Source of the DNA: Nitrosopumilaceae archaeon
GTDB taxonomy: Archaea; Thermoproteota; Nitrososphaeria; Nitrososphaerales; Nitrosopumilaceae
Direction: 5' to 3'
Assembly: GCA_021296165.1 (NCBI GenBank)
Contig: JAGWAW010000004.1
Coordinates: 1-22,987, forward strand
DNA: 22,987 bases
A program made the translations under genes and the position numbers. Position 1 is the stretch's first letter. Each line of letters begins with the position of its first letter. Positions 1-7,509 of this stretch are shown here, one piece after another. The notes below the pieces were generated by a model. That model was not told the origin of the DNA and ran no database searches. It saw only the letters and a list, made by a program, of their open reading frames with translations.

Positions 1-1650
1 CGGAAGGGCCCGAACCTCGGGCCCGTACCTTGCTGCGGCAGTTGTCAGCCGCACGTTATCCGATGCGTTCACGTCTCTGTCTGCGCGAACGTTGCACCGG
101 CGGCAGTATCGTATATGGTAGTCCCGCCCCTCCAGGACATACCTGCATACGGCGCATAGTTTTGATGTGTGGTACGGATTCATCCGCAGCGCCTCCACGT
201 TGGCCCATCTGGCCTTGTACATGATCATTTCAGACAGCGCAAGCATCGCGGAAGAGTACAGCTTGCGCCGCATCCCCTTGCCAAACCGCTTGCTCTCGCG
301 CATCCAGCCGTTGGACATGCCGTGTAGGTCCTCCAGCCCGACCAGCGCGTTGGCAGCCTCCGCCCAGATCACCACAAACAATGACACAATATGCATCATA
401 TGCATCAAGTGCCTTGACGCCCTGGCTGCCTCATTCATCTTGGTGTTATTGGCGGCGATCTTTTGCAGGGATGACGCCCTACTATTCTCCATATTTTGCG
501 GGACCACACACCGCTTTGACTCCCTGTCTATGCGGGCCCGCTCGCCCTTGCAGTTGCTGTCGGCCTCCTTCTTCAGTTTCCGTGTGTTGGCCTTTGCAGC
601 CTTCGTGGTCTGGTCGCGCTCTGCCTTTATCTCACTCTGGCGTTCCGCGTCCCCCTTCGCCTCCCGAATCTGCGCGCGCCACGCCTTCCTGGGCTCTGCC
701 AGCGCCTCTCGCTCCTGCGTTGTTATGGCGCGCTTTTCCGCGTCGCGCCGCCTCCCCGCCGACTTCCAGAGTCGCTTGAGTTTCCGGTGCTTTCTGGGGC
801 CGCCATGTATGGCGCGGTTACGCGCTTCCTTGTAATGTTCTTTGTCGCGCGACACCGGTCTGCCGCGCTTCTTTTCCCATTCGGCGTGATCCTTCTTTGT
901 GGCCTTTGCGAGGGCGACCTTGGCGGCCAGCACGTGGTTCACCTCCTTTGACACGTCGACTTGTATTGTGATGTGGCTGTCGCTGACGGTCATGTTTGTG
1001 GAGTTGATGTCCACACCAAGCACATTCGTCGGCGGGCCGGCGACGCGGTCCACGCCGGACGTCAGTTCGATGATGCTGTACTTGTTGCCGAGCGCGGGGT
1101 CGCGGCCGGGCATGGGGTCCACGTCCTTAGTGTACGATATCGTGTATTTTTCCGGCGTTATGGGCAACTCTCCTAGGCGATGCCTCGATACCCTGTCCCC
1201 GACGTCCTTTGGCACGCCGATCGCCACGCGCATTGGATATTTCCCGGAGCCGACGTTGCCCGTCGCGATGTAGCCGCCGGCAACCGGGTTGAGGCTCCAG
1301 CACCAGTTGTTGAGTTTTATGGTGGGCACCTTGAACTCCGGCTCGGTATCATTGTTCCCTGCAGCCTTCATCGCGGCCACGCCGGTCTTGATGGCCGCCT
1401 GTGTGACTGCGGAGCCAATGCGTGGGTCGTGTACCATATGATATATCATGGTGTCCAGTGTGTAGGTGTCGGTTACTCCCGTATCTCGGGAGACCATGGC
1501 GGCCGCCTCGGCCACACATATCACGTGCCGGAACGCCATGCCTATGTTGCCGGCTGCCGGGCCCAGGTTGCCGTGGTGTCTGCGCGACGCCATCTTGGCG
1601 CGCCTGTCCGGCTTCACACGCGGCGAGCGTGCCGTTTCCAACCGTTCCAT
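1..1650 (-). CDS. tnpB: TnpB/OrfB-type RuvC nuclease, enlarged, 3' end beyond the window
   Basis: The minus strand is open without a stop from an ATG at 1650 to base 1 (550 codons), so the C-terminus is missing. The C-terminal half carries all marks of the IS605/IS607 OrfB (TnpB) family. RuvC-I is GVDINST with Asp214, RuvC-II is LEDLHG with Glu440, and RuvC-III is DRDVNAS with Asp526. A zinc ribbon is formed by Cys499/Cys502 and Cys516/Cys519. Family knowledge: TnpB is an RNA-guided DNA nuclease that helps transposons persist. Spacing from RuvC-II to RuvC-III (86 residues) is family-like, but RuvC-I to RuvC-II is 226 residues, far longer than in compact TnpB. The extra part (about residues 245-405) is rich in Lys, Arg, Glu and Ala and probably helical. 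No tnpA partner is visible; it could lie left of the window. Plus-strand reading frames here are shadows. Family confident; current activity unknown. Confidence 0.85.
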   Translation of the reverse strand, partial: MERLETARSPRVKPDRRAKMASRRHHGNLGPAAGNIGMAFRHVICVAEAAAMVSRDTGVTDTYTLDTMIYHMVHDPRIGSAVTQAAIKTGVAAMKAAGNNDTEPEFKVPTIKLNNWCWSLNPVAGGYIATGNVGSGKYPMRVAIGVPKDVGDRVSRHRLGELPITPEKYTISYTKDVDPMPGRDPALGNKYSIIELTSGVDRVAGPPTNVLGVDINSTNMTVSDSHITIQVDVSKEVNHVLAAKVALAKATKKDHAEWEKKRGRPVSRDKEHYKEARNRAIHGGPRKHRKLKRLWKSAGRRRDAEKRAITTQEREALAEPRKAWRAQIREAKGDAERQSEIKAERDQTTKAAKANTRKLKKEADSNCKGERARIDRESKRCVVPQNMENSRASSLQKIAANNTKMNEAARASRHLMHMMHIVSLFVVIWAEAANALVGLEDLHGMSNGWMRESKRFGKGMRRKLYSSAMLALSEMIMYKARWANVEALRMNPYHTSKLCAVCRYVLEGRDYHIRYCRRCNVRADRDVNASDNVRLTTAAARYGPEVRALP

Positions 1651-1676
1651 GTGTGTGGTATATTGTGATGTGGAGG

Positions 1677-1685
1677 TATAAAAAT
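1677..1685 (-). promoter_or_regulatory. TATA-like box of the tnpB-like gene
   Basis: On the minus strand the sequence reads ATTTTTATA, preceded by an AT-rich stretch. Its centre lies about 31 bases before the ATG at 1650, a little far but compatible with a very short or absent leader. Confidence 0.4.
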
Positions 1686-1861
1686 ATGGTTCTATGCCGG
1701 AAATATATGGTTTTTGTACACACCAACACGCTTTGTAACAGAGCCTGGGGTATGTGTGTGGGATGACAGCATCACCCGACTTTACAATAGAACCGTGTAC
1801 GTGTTGGTTTTGATCGTAAAGTACATGCCAGCAATTAATGCCGAAGAGTTCCCCAGTAGAT

Positions 1862-1870
1862 AAGAATAAA
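1862..1870 (+). promoter_or_regulatory. TATA-like box of the SIMPL gene
   Basis: AAGAATAAA lies with its centre about 28 bases before the TTG at 1895. This fits a leaderless transcript and supports that start, since an in-frame TAA lies just upstream at 1889. Confidence 0.4.
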
Positions 1871-1894
1871 TGCCAGACTCCCATAGTGTAAATA

Positions 1895-3205
1895 TTGTCT
1901 CTTGACCGCACCAGTGCCATCTTGGCTAGCGCCTTGGTGGCCGCTGCCCTGACGGCGGTCTGGGGCGTAGGCTCCGCTGAAGCATACCCCGGCGGGATGG
2001 AAGGGTACGACACTGGTCACTCCATGGGAAACTACACAGATGAGATGCGCAGCCACGGCTGGGACAAGACGGGTTGGCATGGCATGGATTGCATGGGCCC
2101 CGGCATGTTCAAACCATCCATGATGGGGAAGTACGGTTCGGGCGGTCCCATGGGACACGGCATGGATTACGACATGGGAAACTACACAGATGAGATGCGC
2201 AGCCACGGCTGGGACAAGGACTGGACAAAGGAGCACGGCATGAATTACATGAGCCCCGGCATGTTCAACCCCTCCATGATGGGACCGTACGGTTCGGGCG
2301 GCTTGGCCGATATCATGTTGTTTGACCTCTTTGGACCCGCTGTGGATCAGACCATATCAACCAGGGGGTACTCGACTGCCATGGTGGAGCCGGAGAAGCT
2401 CATGCTTACGTTGGGTGTAGACACGGTAGCCGAGACGGCCAGCGAAGCCCTGGCGAAAAACTCGATAATAATGAACGACGTCACCGCAGCTCTCCTGGCC
2501 CTGAACGTAGCCGAGGACGAGATAACCACTGCCAGAATAAACATACACCCCGAGTATGGCGATGTACCCAACCCCATAACCGGCGGGAGCAGCTGGGAGA
2601 TGATCGGGTATGGAACAAGCAACATAGTCACCATAACAACCGCCCAAATGGACAAGGCCGGTGAAATACTGGACGGGGTCGTCGGCGCAGGAGCCAACCG
2701 CGTCGAGGAGGTGAGATTTGGCGCATCACCGGAGACCGTAGCGGATGTGCGCATGGGCCTGATAGGCCAAGCCGTCCTGAACGCGCTTGAAAAGGCCGAG
2801 CTCGCACTGGCCCCACTAGAGTACAAGATATCAGGAGTAAAGTCAATCAATGTGGACGGCGCCGATACGTCCGGATCCGTTGAGAATCAGTACATGCGGC
2901 AGACTGCGTTCTTACTTAGTGCGCCGCCCGTATTCTCATCAGACCAGACAGTGAGCGTCTCCGTATCTGTGACGTTCTTTATTGAACCGGTCTTCGGATT
3001 CATGGCCGCATACGATCCCTTCTACGGGCATGACGGATATTGGTGCGAGAGCGGCGAAGGTTGGGAAGAGTGCTGGTATGGGGAGTATGAGTACGACGAG
3101 TATGACAAAGACGGCGAGTATGGTGAATATGGACACGGTGAGTATGACAAAGACGGCGAGTATGGTGAGTCACGCATGCACGACGATGATTCCAATAATC
3201 CGTGA
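1895..3205 (+). CDS. Exported SIMPL-domain (DUF541-like) protein with Met/His repeats and acidic tail
   Basis: The 436-residue product starts at TTG; an in-frame TAA just upstream rules out a longer protein. Residues 1-30 form a Sec signal peptide with likely cleavage after SAEA. Residues 44-93 and 94-143 are two copies of a 50-residue unit rich in Met, Gly, His and Asp, with GM, SMMG and GHGM motifs. About residues 155-365 match the SIMPL/DUF541 pattern: a start like ISTRGYSTAMVEPEKL, alternating TAA- and AxE-rich helices, and an ending beta strand VSVSVSVTFF. SIMPL proteins are periplasmic or surface proteins tied to stress tolerance, with no proven reaction. The tail from about 385 is Glu/Asp/Tyr/Gly-rich with an internal repeat. 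Met/His clusters suggest metal (perhaps copper) binding outside the cell, but this is inference. No membrane anchor is seen at the C-terminus. SIMPL assignment is good; role unknown. Confidence 0.8.
   Translation: MSLDRTSAILASALVAAALTAVWGVGSAEAYPGGMEGYDTGHSMGNYTDEMRSHGWDKTGWHGMDCMGPGMFKPSMMGKYGSGGPMGHGMDYDMGNYTDEMRSHGWDKDWTKEHGMNYMSPGMFNPSMMGPYGSGGLADIMLFDLFGPAVDQTISTRGYSTAMVEPEKLMLTLGVDTVAETASEALAKNSIIMNDVTAALLALNVAEDEITTARINIHPEYGDVPNPITGGSSWEMIGYGTSNIVTITTAQMDKAGEILDGVVGAGANRVEEVRFGASPETVADVRMGLIGQAVLNALEKAELALAPLEYKISGVKSINVDGADTSGSVENQYMRQTAFLLSAPPVFSSDQTVSVSVSVTFFIEPVFGFMAAYDPFYGHDGYWCESGEGWEECWYGEYEYDEYDKDGEYGEYGHGEYDKDGEYGESRMHDDDSNNP
2023..2218 (+). repeat. Direct repeat, 46 bp, two copies 150 bp apart, inside the SIMPL gene
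   Basis: Bases 2023-2068 and 2173-2218 are identical (46 bases) and exactly 150 bases (50 codons) apart. The reading frame is kept. The identical part encodes MGNYTDEMRSHGWDK, and the rest of the 50-residue unit is similar but diverged. This looks like an in-frame tandem duplication, with the identical core either recent or kept by selection or conversion. Confidence 0.9.
3098..3168 (+). repeat. Direct repeat, 29 bp, two copies 42 bp apart, in the acidic tail
   Basis: Bases 3098-3126 and 3140-3168 are identical and offset by 42 bases (14 codons), coding for EYDKDGEYGE twice. This indicates repeat expansion of the acidic C-terminal tail. Confidence 0.85.
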
Positions 3206-3575
3206 AATGTGAAAAGTAGATAGCAACCAAGACCTGTTTGGGTAGGGTTGGTCAGCAGGTGCCAAATACACGCACTGGTGGCGCAAAAGAGTCGGGCGAC
3301 CACAACATCCTGACCAGCGGCGCGTGCCGAGGTACAGGATGGCGGGTGGATAGAGTTGTAATCTCGATATTATATGTGCAAGATACAGAAAAAACAGAAA
3401 TTATACAGCACACCCAATGGCGCAAAACAGAAAACAGATGCCTCCCCCCCCCCAGTATGCGGTTGTGTAAAAGTTCCAAGTTCCCGAGCATTTGGTGGCT
3501 CATAAACGCACCTAGGCCGGGCCGGTACGCGTTTAGTTCCATCACGAGTACCTGCCAACTTTCACTGGTCTGTTT

Positions 3576-3620
3576 GGCATGATCCGCACTATTTGATATG
3601 CCATATGGCCGGATCATGCC
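3576..3620. repeat. Perfect 11-bp inverted repeat with 23-nt loop
   Basis: GGCATGATCCG (3576-3586) is matched by its exact reverse complement CGGATCATGCC (3610-3620). The AT-rich loop contains ATATGCCATAT. It could be an operator, a transcript-end hairpin or a remnant of a mobile-element end; nothing decides between these. Confidence 0.6.
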
Positions 3621-3701
3621 CACGTGTCTGCAAAAACTACCATACCGGCACCGCAAAACTCCCCGGAATTTTCTGGTTCCACGCCGGGCCTAAACGCTAC
3701 C

Positions 3702-3738
3702 CGGACCGAACGTGTGAAGGCCTGTAGTGAGCGGTCCG
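3702..3738. repeat. 7-bp inverted repeat with 23-nt loop
   Basis: CGGACCG (3702-3708) is matched by CGGTCCG (3732-3738). Its loop is also 23 bases, as in the repeat at 3576-3620. It lies about 120 bases before the ABC operon start, so a regulatory site is possible but unproven. Confidence 0.4.
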
Positions 3739-3825
3739 ATTCCAAAACCCGACGGCAGGGCAAAACGTGCAGGGCCGGCGGCATAACCCACTCAAGGTGC
3801 TTGGCTGCCCGGCGCGTATGCGATT

Positions 3826-3834
3826 GGTTAAATT
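3826..3834 (+). promoter_or_regulatory. TATA-like box of the ABC exporter operon
   Basis: GGTTAAATT is centred 27 bases before the GTG at 3857. This spacing is what a leaderless transcript would need and is the reason for choosing that start. Confidence 0.4.
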
Positions 3835-3856
3835 GGCAGCACCTGTCACTCAATCC

Positions 3857-4801
3857 GTGAAGTGCATAAGCGCCGCCGCCCTCTCAAAGGAGTACGGCGA
3901 CACCCGGGCGGTTGACCGCATAGACCTGAACGTGGAGCCTGGACAGTCGTTCGGTTTCCTGGGGGCCAACGGGGCCGGCAAGTCCACCACCATAAAGATG
4001 CTGACCACCCTGATCAGGCCCACCAGCGGCTCCCTGAACATACTGGGGGTGGATGCCCTCAGAGACCCCCTACGGGTCCGGCGCCGCATAGGCGTGGTGC
4101 TGCAGCAGCCCAGCTATGAGCCCACGCTGAGCGTGGAGAGGTCCATGACCAAGTACGGCATGATGTGGGGGGTGCCCGGAAGCGAGTCCCGGAGCCGGGC
4201 CGAACGGCTCATGCGCGACTTTGGACTTGCGGACCTGAGAAGGAAGCGTAACGAGGACCTCTCCATAGGACAACGCCGGAGAGTGCAGGTCGCCAGGGAG
4301 TTCATGCATGACATGGACCTGCTCTTTCTGGACGAGCCCACCGTGGGACTGGATCCCGCCGCCCGGAGGGAGCTGCTGGACTATCTCAAGGAGAAGGCCA
4401 CCTCGGGTCTTACGATATTCTACACCACCCACATCCTCAGCGAGGCAGACTACCTCTGCGACAACATAGCCATAATACAGAAGGGGCGCATACTGGCCTC
4501 CGACACCCCCGCCGCCCTCAAAAAACGGCTGGGGCGCCAAAAGACCATCACCCTGCGCACCAACGCCGACGACCATGCCGTATCAGCGGCGTTGGCCGGC
4601 ATTCCCGACTGCGTGGTGCAAACCGGAATGGGCGCCAGCGTAACCATCGAGACGGCCAAGCCGGAGCACATCCTGATGGAAGTTCTGGGCAGGCTGCGCA
4701 AGAACGGTATCAAGATGCGCGAGATATCCGCCGAGGCGGCCACCCTGGAGGACATATTCCTGGAGACCATACGCGATGCATCCGGTTCTGAGACTGGTTA
4801 A
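3857..4801 (+). CDS. ABC-2 exporter ATP-binding protein (DrrA-like)
   Basis: This cytoplasmic ATPase powers the permease encoded next. Numbered from GTG 3857 (314 residues), it shows Walker A GANGAGKST (36-44, Lys42), Q-loop Gln83/84, signature LSIGQ (135-139), Walker B LLFLDEP (155-161, Glu160) and switch His192 in TTHIL. The C-terminal part (about 215-310) resembles the extra domain of daunorubicin-resistance-type exporters. In-frame starts exist further upstream (ATG 3818 and a longer one at 3767), but the homologous part begins near residue 4 and the TATA box favours GTG 3857. The gene overlaps the permease start by 26 bases, so the two are co-translated. The substrate cannot be read from the sequence; drug, lipid or polysaccharide export are all possible. 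Confidence 0.9.
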   Translation: MKCISAAALSKEYGDTRAVDRIDLNVEPGQSFGFLGANGAGKSTTIKMLTTLIRPTSGSLNILGVDALRDPLRVRRRIGVVLQQPSYEPTLSVERSMTKYGMMWGVPGSESRSRAERLMRDFGLADLRRKRNEDLSIGQRRRVQVAREFMHDMDLLFLDEPTVGLDPAARRELLDYLKEKATSGLTIFYTTHILSEADYLCDNIAIIQKGRILASDTPAALKKRLGRQKTITLRTNADDHAVSAALAGIPDCVVQTGMGASVTIETAKPEHILMEVLGRLRKNGIKMREISAEAATLEDIFLETIRDASGSETG

Positions 4802-5537
4802 CCGCAACCTGACAGTCTCCCTGAACCCGGGGTTTCTCATATGGCAGGTACTATTCCCGCTGATCTACATATTTGTGGTGGGCTTTGCGTACACCTCCCT
4901 CATACCCGGCGTGACGTACAACGGCGAACATGTGACGTATCCCGCGTTCCTGGCCACGGGCATGATTGGCTTTAACATAATGAACAGCACGCTGGTCTCC
5001 GGCCTGATAATCTGGAACGACCGGCGCCATGGCATGTTCGAGCAGATAATGTCGGGCCCGTACACCCGCATGCAGTACGTGCTGGCCAACATCTGCACCA
5101 TAGGCACGGTGGGGATGATAAGCGCCGCCCTCATAGTGGGGGTGGGCTACCCGGTGTTCCAGGAGTCAGTCGAGTTCACCCTGTACACCATTCCCCTCAT
5201 CGTCTTTGCGTCCGTCACCGGATCCGTGCTGTTCGGGTCCCTGGCGGCCATAATATCCACCCGCCTCACCTCCAGCGAGGGGTTCAACGTGGTCATAAAC
5301 ACCACATTCATCTTCCTGGCGTTTGCCAGCACGGCCTTCTACCCCGCCGAAGGTGCCCCCGAGGGGCTGGGGGCGGTGTTCTACTTCAACCCCCTGACGT
5401 ACATAGTGGACGCCATCCGCGCCGGCATATTCGGCGGGATAACCCCGGCGGTATTCGTGGAGATGGCAGCGCTCTCCGCCATAGCAGCCACGCTCTTTGT
5501 GGTGGCGGCAAAGATGATGACAAAGGTGGACTTTTAG
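4776..5537 (+). CDS. ABC-2 type transporter permease
   Basis: The 253-residue protein has about six hydrophobic spans, the usual ABC-2 layout. They run from LIWQVLFPLIYIFVVGFAY near residue 22 to a last helix of AALSAIAATLFVVAAKM near the end. A charged loop around residues 70-90, with the sequence RRHGMFEQIMSGP, matches the coupling region typical of DrrB/NodJ-like permeases, and FNPLTYIVDAIR is a common ABC-2 signature segment. The start ATG at 4776 lies inside the end of the ATPase gene. Together the two proteins would form a dimeric exporter in the cytoplasmic membrane. No substrate-binding protein gene is nearby, which fits export. Confidence 0.9.
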   Translation: MHPVLRLVNRNLTVSLNPGFLIWQVLFPLIYIFVVGFAYTSLIPGVTYNGEHVTYPAFLATGMIGFNIMNSTLVSGLIIWNDRRHGMFEQIMSGPYTRMQYVLANICTIGTVGMISAALIVGVGYPVFQESVEFTLYTIPLIVFASVTGSVLFGSLAAIISTRLTSSEGFNVVINTTFIFLAFASTAFYPAEGAPEGLGAVFYFNPLTYIVDAIRAGIFGGITPAVFVEMAALSAIAATLFVVAAKMMTKVDF

Positions 5538-5584
5538 CCGCGCCCGGAGCGTGGCCGCGGGGCCGGCTCCGGTACCACTCATTA

Positions 5585-5657
5585 TAGCCCGGCCCAGACT
5601 CGAACTGGGGTCAAGGGCTCCAAAGGCCCCTATGCTTGGCCACTACACTACCGGGCT
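5585..5657 (-). tRNA. tRNA-Gln (anticodon TTG)
   Basis: Read on the minus strand, the acceptor stem AGCCCGG (5651-5657 on plus) pairs with CCGGGCT, followed by discriminator A. The anticodon stem GGGGC/GCCCT encloses the loop CTTTGGA, giving anticodon TTG for CAA codons. The T arm CCCAG-TTCGAGT-CTGGG is intact. The length is 73 bases with no intron, and CCA is not encoded. Confidence 0.93.
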
Positions 5658-5753
5658 GTTGCGTTGATGTCACCTCACACGCCAATATGATTTTTCGGTT
5701 CGGATGGGCGCTCCCATAACTTTTTTTGCAGACGCGCCGCATTCCCAAATGAC

Positions 5754-6845
5754 ATGGTGAAGGTGACCGTATACGGATACAGCACCGAGGGATACGCCCT
5801 GGCCTCGCGGCTGGCCGAGAATGGAGCCGAGGTGCACCTGGTGGACGAGTCCACAGCCTCGGCCGTCCGGCTCAGGCCCGAGATAGCCAAGACATACCCC
5901 AACGTGGCCACCCTCATAGATGATGAGCCGCTGCTGGATGCCAAGCCCGTAAAGGCGGCCGTTGCCGAGGCCAGATACCTGTTCTTCACGCCCCGGATAC
6001 GAAAGACCGGCGCCGAGGCCAGAACCGAGATAAGCCTCAAGTTCAAGGATGCCACCGCCCACCTCTCCGAGGGCGGCACGGTGGTGTACGGCGCGCCCGT
6101 GGGGCTGGGAGGAAACGCCGAGTACATGGAGCTGCTCAAGCACGTCACTGGCATAGACGCCACCGAGACTGTATCCTACCACTACTACCCGCTGGAGGGC
6201 GACAGGCAGCCGGACACCATCGGCTCGGTCGGCGGCCGGGAGGACGGGGAGCTGGCCAAGCTGCTGGGCGGCGGCAAGGAGTTCATCGACATGGAGGCCT
6301 CTGAAAGGATGCACGCCGTCCGCGTGCTCTCCAAGTTCGCCCGGGTGATCAGCGCCATAGAGATATACAGAAACTCCGGAAGGTCGCCGATGCCCCCCGG
6401 CGATGAGGTGTTTCTGGACTCGATGGTCGACGGGCTTTTTGATCTGCAGCTCATAAAGGACTCGTATCAGGGGGCCAAGGCCGCCCAGTACCTGATAAAC
6501 GGGAGCATCCGGGGCATCGAGGGGTATGTCCGGAGGCTGGCAGACAGCGTGAGGACCATAATAAGGGAGAACGGCCTGAAGGTGAGCCGCACCGAGATAG
6601 CGCTGGCCTGGAGCCTAGACAGGCACGGCATGCGCAGCGACAAGATGAACATCTTCCAGAACCTCACCGACCGCCTCCAAAGCCACACTGGAACCGTGCT
6701 GGAGTACGCCAGCATGCAGGGATTTTATTCGGACAAGACGATGCTGGTGGTGGCCTGCTCCCGGGCCGACTACAACAGCATAAGGCAGGATCCGGACGGC
6801 TCCGGCATAGTGGTCATCAAGGCCGTGCCGGCCATCCCCGAGTGA
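5754..6845 (+). CDS. Rossmann-like protein of unknown function
   Basis: The 363-residue protein begins with a dinucleotide-binding-like fold. VTVYGYSTEGYALASRLA (residues 4-21) gives a GxxxxG-type turn, and a second strand ends in the acidic VDES, which would favour NAD(H). The layout recalls the N-terminal domain of nucleotide-sugar (UDP-glucose/GDP-mannose) dehydrogenases. I do not see their catalytic cysteine motif, so no reaction is assigned. The rest is mostly helical, with DGLFDLQLIKDSYQGAKAAQ in the middle and a C-terminal region after about 260. It lies between tRNA-Gln and the chaperone genes on the same strand as grpE. The gap of about 60 bases holds a promoter for grpE, so it is probably a separate unit. 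Coding is strongly supported by length and codon style; function is unknown. Confidence 0.75.
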   Translation: MVKVTVYGYSTEGYALASRLAENGAEVHLVDESTASAVRLRPEIAKTYPNVATLIDDEPLLDAKPVKAAVAEARYLFFTPRIRKTGAEARTEISLKFKDATAHLSEGGTVVYGAPVGLGGNAEYMELLKHVTGIDATETVSYHYYPLEGDRQPDTIGSVGGREDGELAKLLGGGKEFIDMEASERMHAVRVLSKFARVISAIEIYRNSGRSPMPPGDEVFLDSMVDGLFDLQLIKDSYQGAKAAQYLINGSIRGIEGYVRRLADSVRTIIRENGLKVSRTEIALAWSLDRHGMRSDKMNIFQNLTDRLQSHTGTVLEYASMQGFYSDKTMLVVACSRADYNSIRQDPDGSGIVVIKAVPAIPE

Positions 6846-6874
6846 ACCCCCGTGGATCGCGCGGCCCGCAATAT

Positions 6875-6884
6875 GCTATAAATT
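6875..6884 (+). promoter_or_regulatory. TATA-like box of the grpE-dnaK-dnaJ cluster
   Basis: GCTATAAATT is centred about 28 bases before ATG 6907 but only about 16 before ATG 6895. The spacing favours initiation at the second ATG on a leaderless transcript. Confidence 0.5.
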
Positions 6885-6906
6885 CACCATCATAATGCAA
6901 GTACCC

Positions 6907-7509
6907 ATGACTAAGACGGAGACGCCGGAGGACCCCACACCCGGGAGCGGGGGATCCCCGGGCGTGGAGACAGAGGCGCCCAACGGCGCGTCCGGGCCGA
7001 GCAGCAAACGCGAGGGCGGCCACGAGGACAATCTCGGAGGCGGGACGGGGCTGGAGGCCGATCTGGAGGCCGAGCGGCGGCGCTCTCAAGACTACGAGGC
7101 CAAGTACAAGAGGGCCCTGGCCGACTATGCCAACCTAGAGCGACGCACCACCACGGCCATACAGAACGGCATCAATTCGGAGAGAGACTCCCTGCTGCGT
7201 GACTTTTTGGAGATACACGACGACTTTGTCCGGGCCCGGGACGCCTACCACTCGGGTGGCTCAGAGACGGCGGGGCTGGACTCCATAATCCGCAACGTCG
7301 ATACCATGCTCAAGCGTTGGGGTGTAGAGACCATCAAGGCTGCGGAATGCACCTTTGATCCCCGGCTCCACGAGGCCATGCTCACCAAAACGGAACCTGA
7401 TCTGGAAGAGCAGACCGTTACCCGGGAGTTAAGAAAGGGATATATTACTCACGGCAGGGTGATTAGACCGGCCTTGGTAGAGATATCAACAAAAGGAGGT
7501 GCCGAATAA
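6907..7509 (+). CDS. grpE: GrpE nucleotide exchange factor
   Basis: GrpE releases ADP from DnaK and so recycles the chaperone. The protein has an acidic, disordered first 55 residues, a long coiled coil (about residues 55-110, EAKYKRALADYANLERRT, the typical GrpE helix) and a C-terminal beta domain containing FDPRLHEAMLT and GRVIRPALVEIS, the family signature region. It is 200 residues from ATG 6907, normal for the family. An ATG four codons earlier (6895) is also possible; the TATA spacing favours 6907. The stop codon at 7507-7509 directly abuts the dnaK start, so the two genes are one operon. Bacterial-type GrpE/DnaK/DnaJ in archaea is generally considered laterally acquired. Confidence 0.93.
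   Translation: MTKTETPEDPTPGSGGSPGVETEAPNGASGPSSKREGGHEDNLGGGTGLEADLEAERRRSQDYEAKYKRALADYANLERRTTTAIQNGINSERDSLLRDFLEIHDDFVRARDAYHSGGSETAGLDSIIRNVDTMLKRWGVETIKAAECTFDPRLHEAMLTKTEPDLEEQTVTRELRKGYITHGRVIRPALVEISTKGGAE
7494..7501 (+). promoter_or_regulatory. Shine-Dalgarno site of dnaK
   Basis: AGGAGGTG lies inside the end of grpE, 8 bases before the dnaK GTG at 7510. It is a near-perfect match to the archaeal 16S rRNA tail and fixes the GTG as the dnaK start. Confidence 0.85.

Larger units (their letters stand above)
1651..1894. other. Divergent intergenic region between tnpB-like and SIMPL genes
   Basis: This 244-base, AT-rich spacer holds the promoters of two divergent genes. It also has two short interleaved inverted pairs: GGTTCTAT (1688-1695) with ATAGAACC (1786-1793), and CCAACACG (1723-1730) with CGTGTTGG (1799-1806). 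They interleave rather than nest, so they do not form one simple hairpin. I see no coding region here. Confidence 0.45.
3206..3856. other. Gene-poor stretch before the ABC operon
   Basis: These 650 bases contain no reading frame that I can support. The open frames are short, lack the local codon style and show no recognisable motif. The stretch holds a ten-base C run (3444-3453), two inverted repeats (listed separately) and the promoter of the ABC operon at its end. I see no tRNA. Confidence 0.5.

Noticed and set aside
389..406. Direct repeat ATATGCATC in two adjacent copies
   Set aside because: Too short, and explained as coding sequence (His-Met repeats) of the tnpB-like gene. No CRISPR-like array is present anywhere in the window.
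167..1273. Open frames on the plus strand (167-835, 899-1273) and a minus frame 1349-1729
   Set aside because: They lie antisense to, or out of frame with, the continuous tnpB-like frame on the minus strand, whose motifs are unmistakable.
3444..3453. Run of ten C bases
   Set aside because: A homopolymer in non-coding sequence without context; may also be a sequencing-sensitive spot.
3252..3656. Minus-strand frame of 134 codons in the gap before the ABC operon
   Set aside because: No recognisable domain, no promoter at a fitting distance, and it covers an inverted repeat. Treated as chance.
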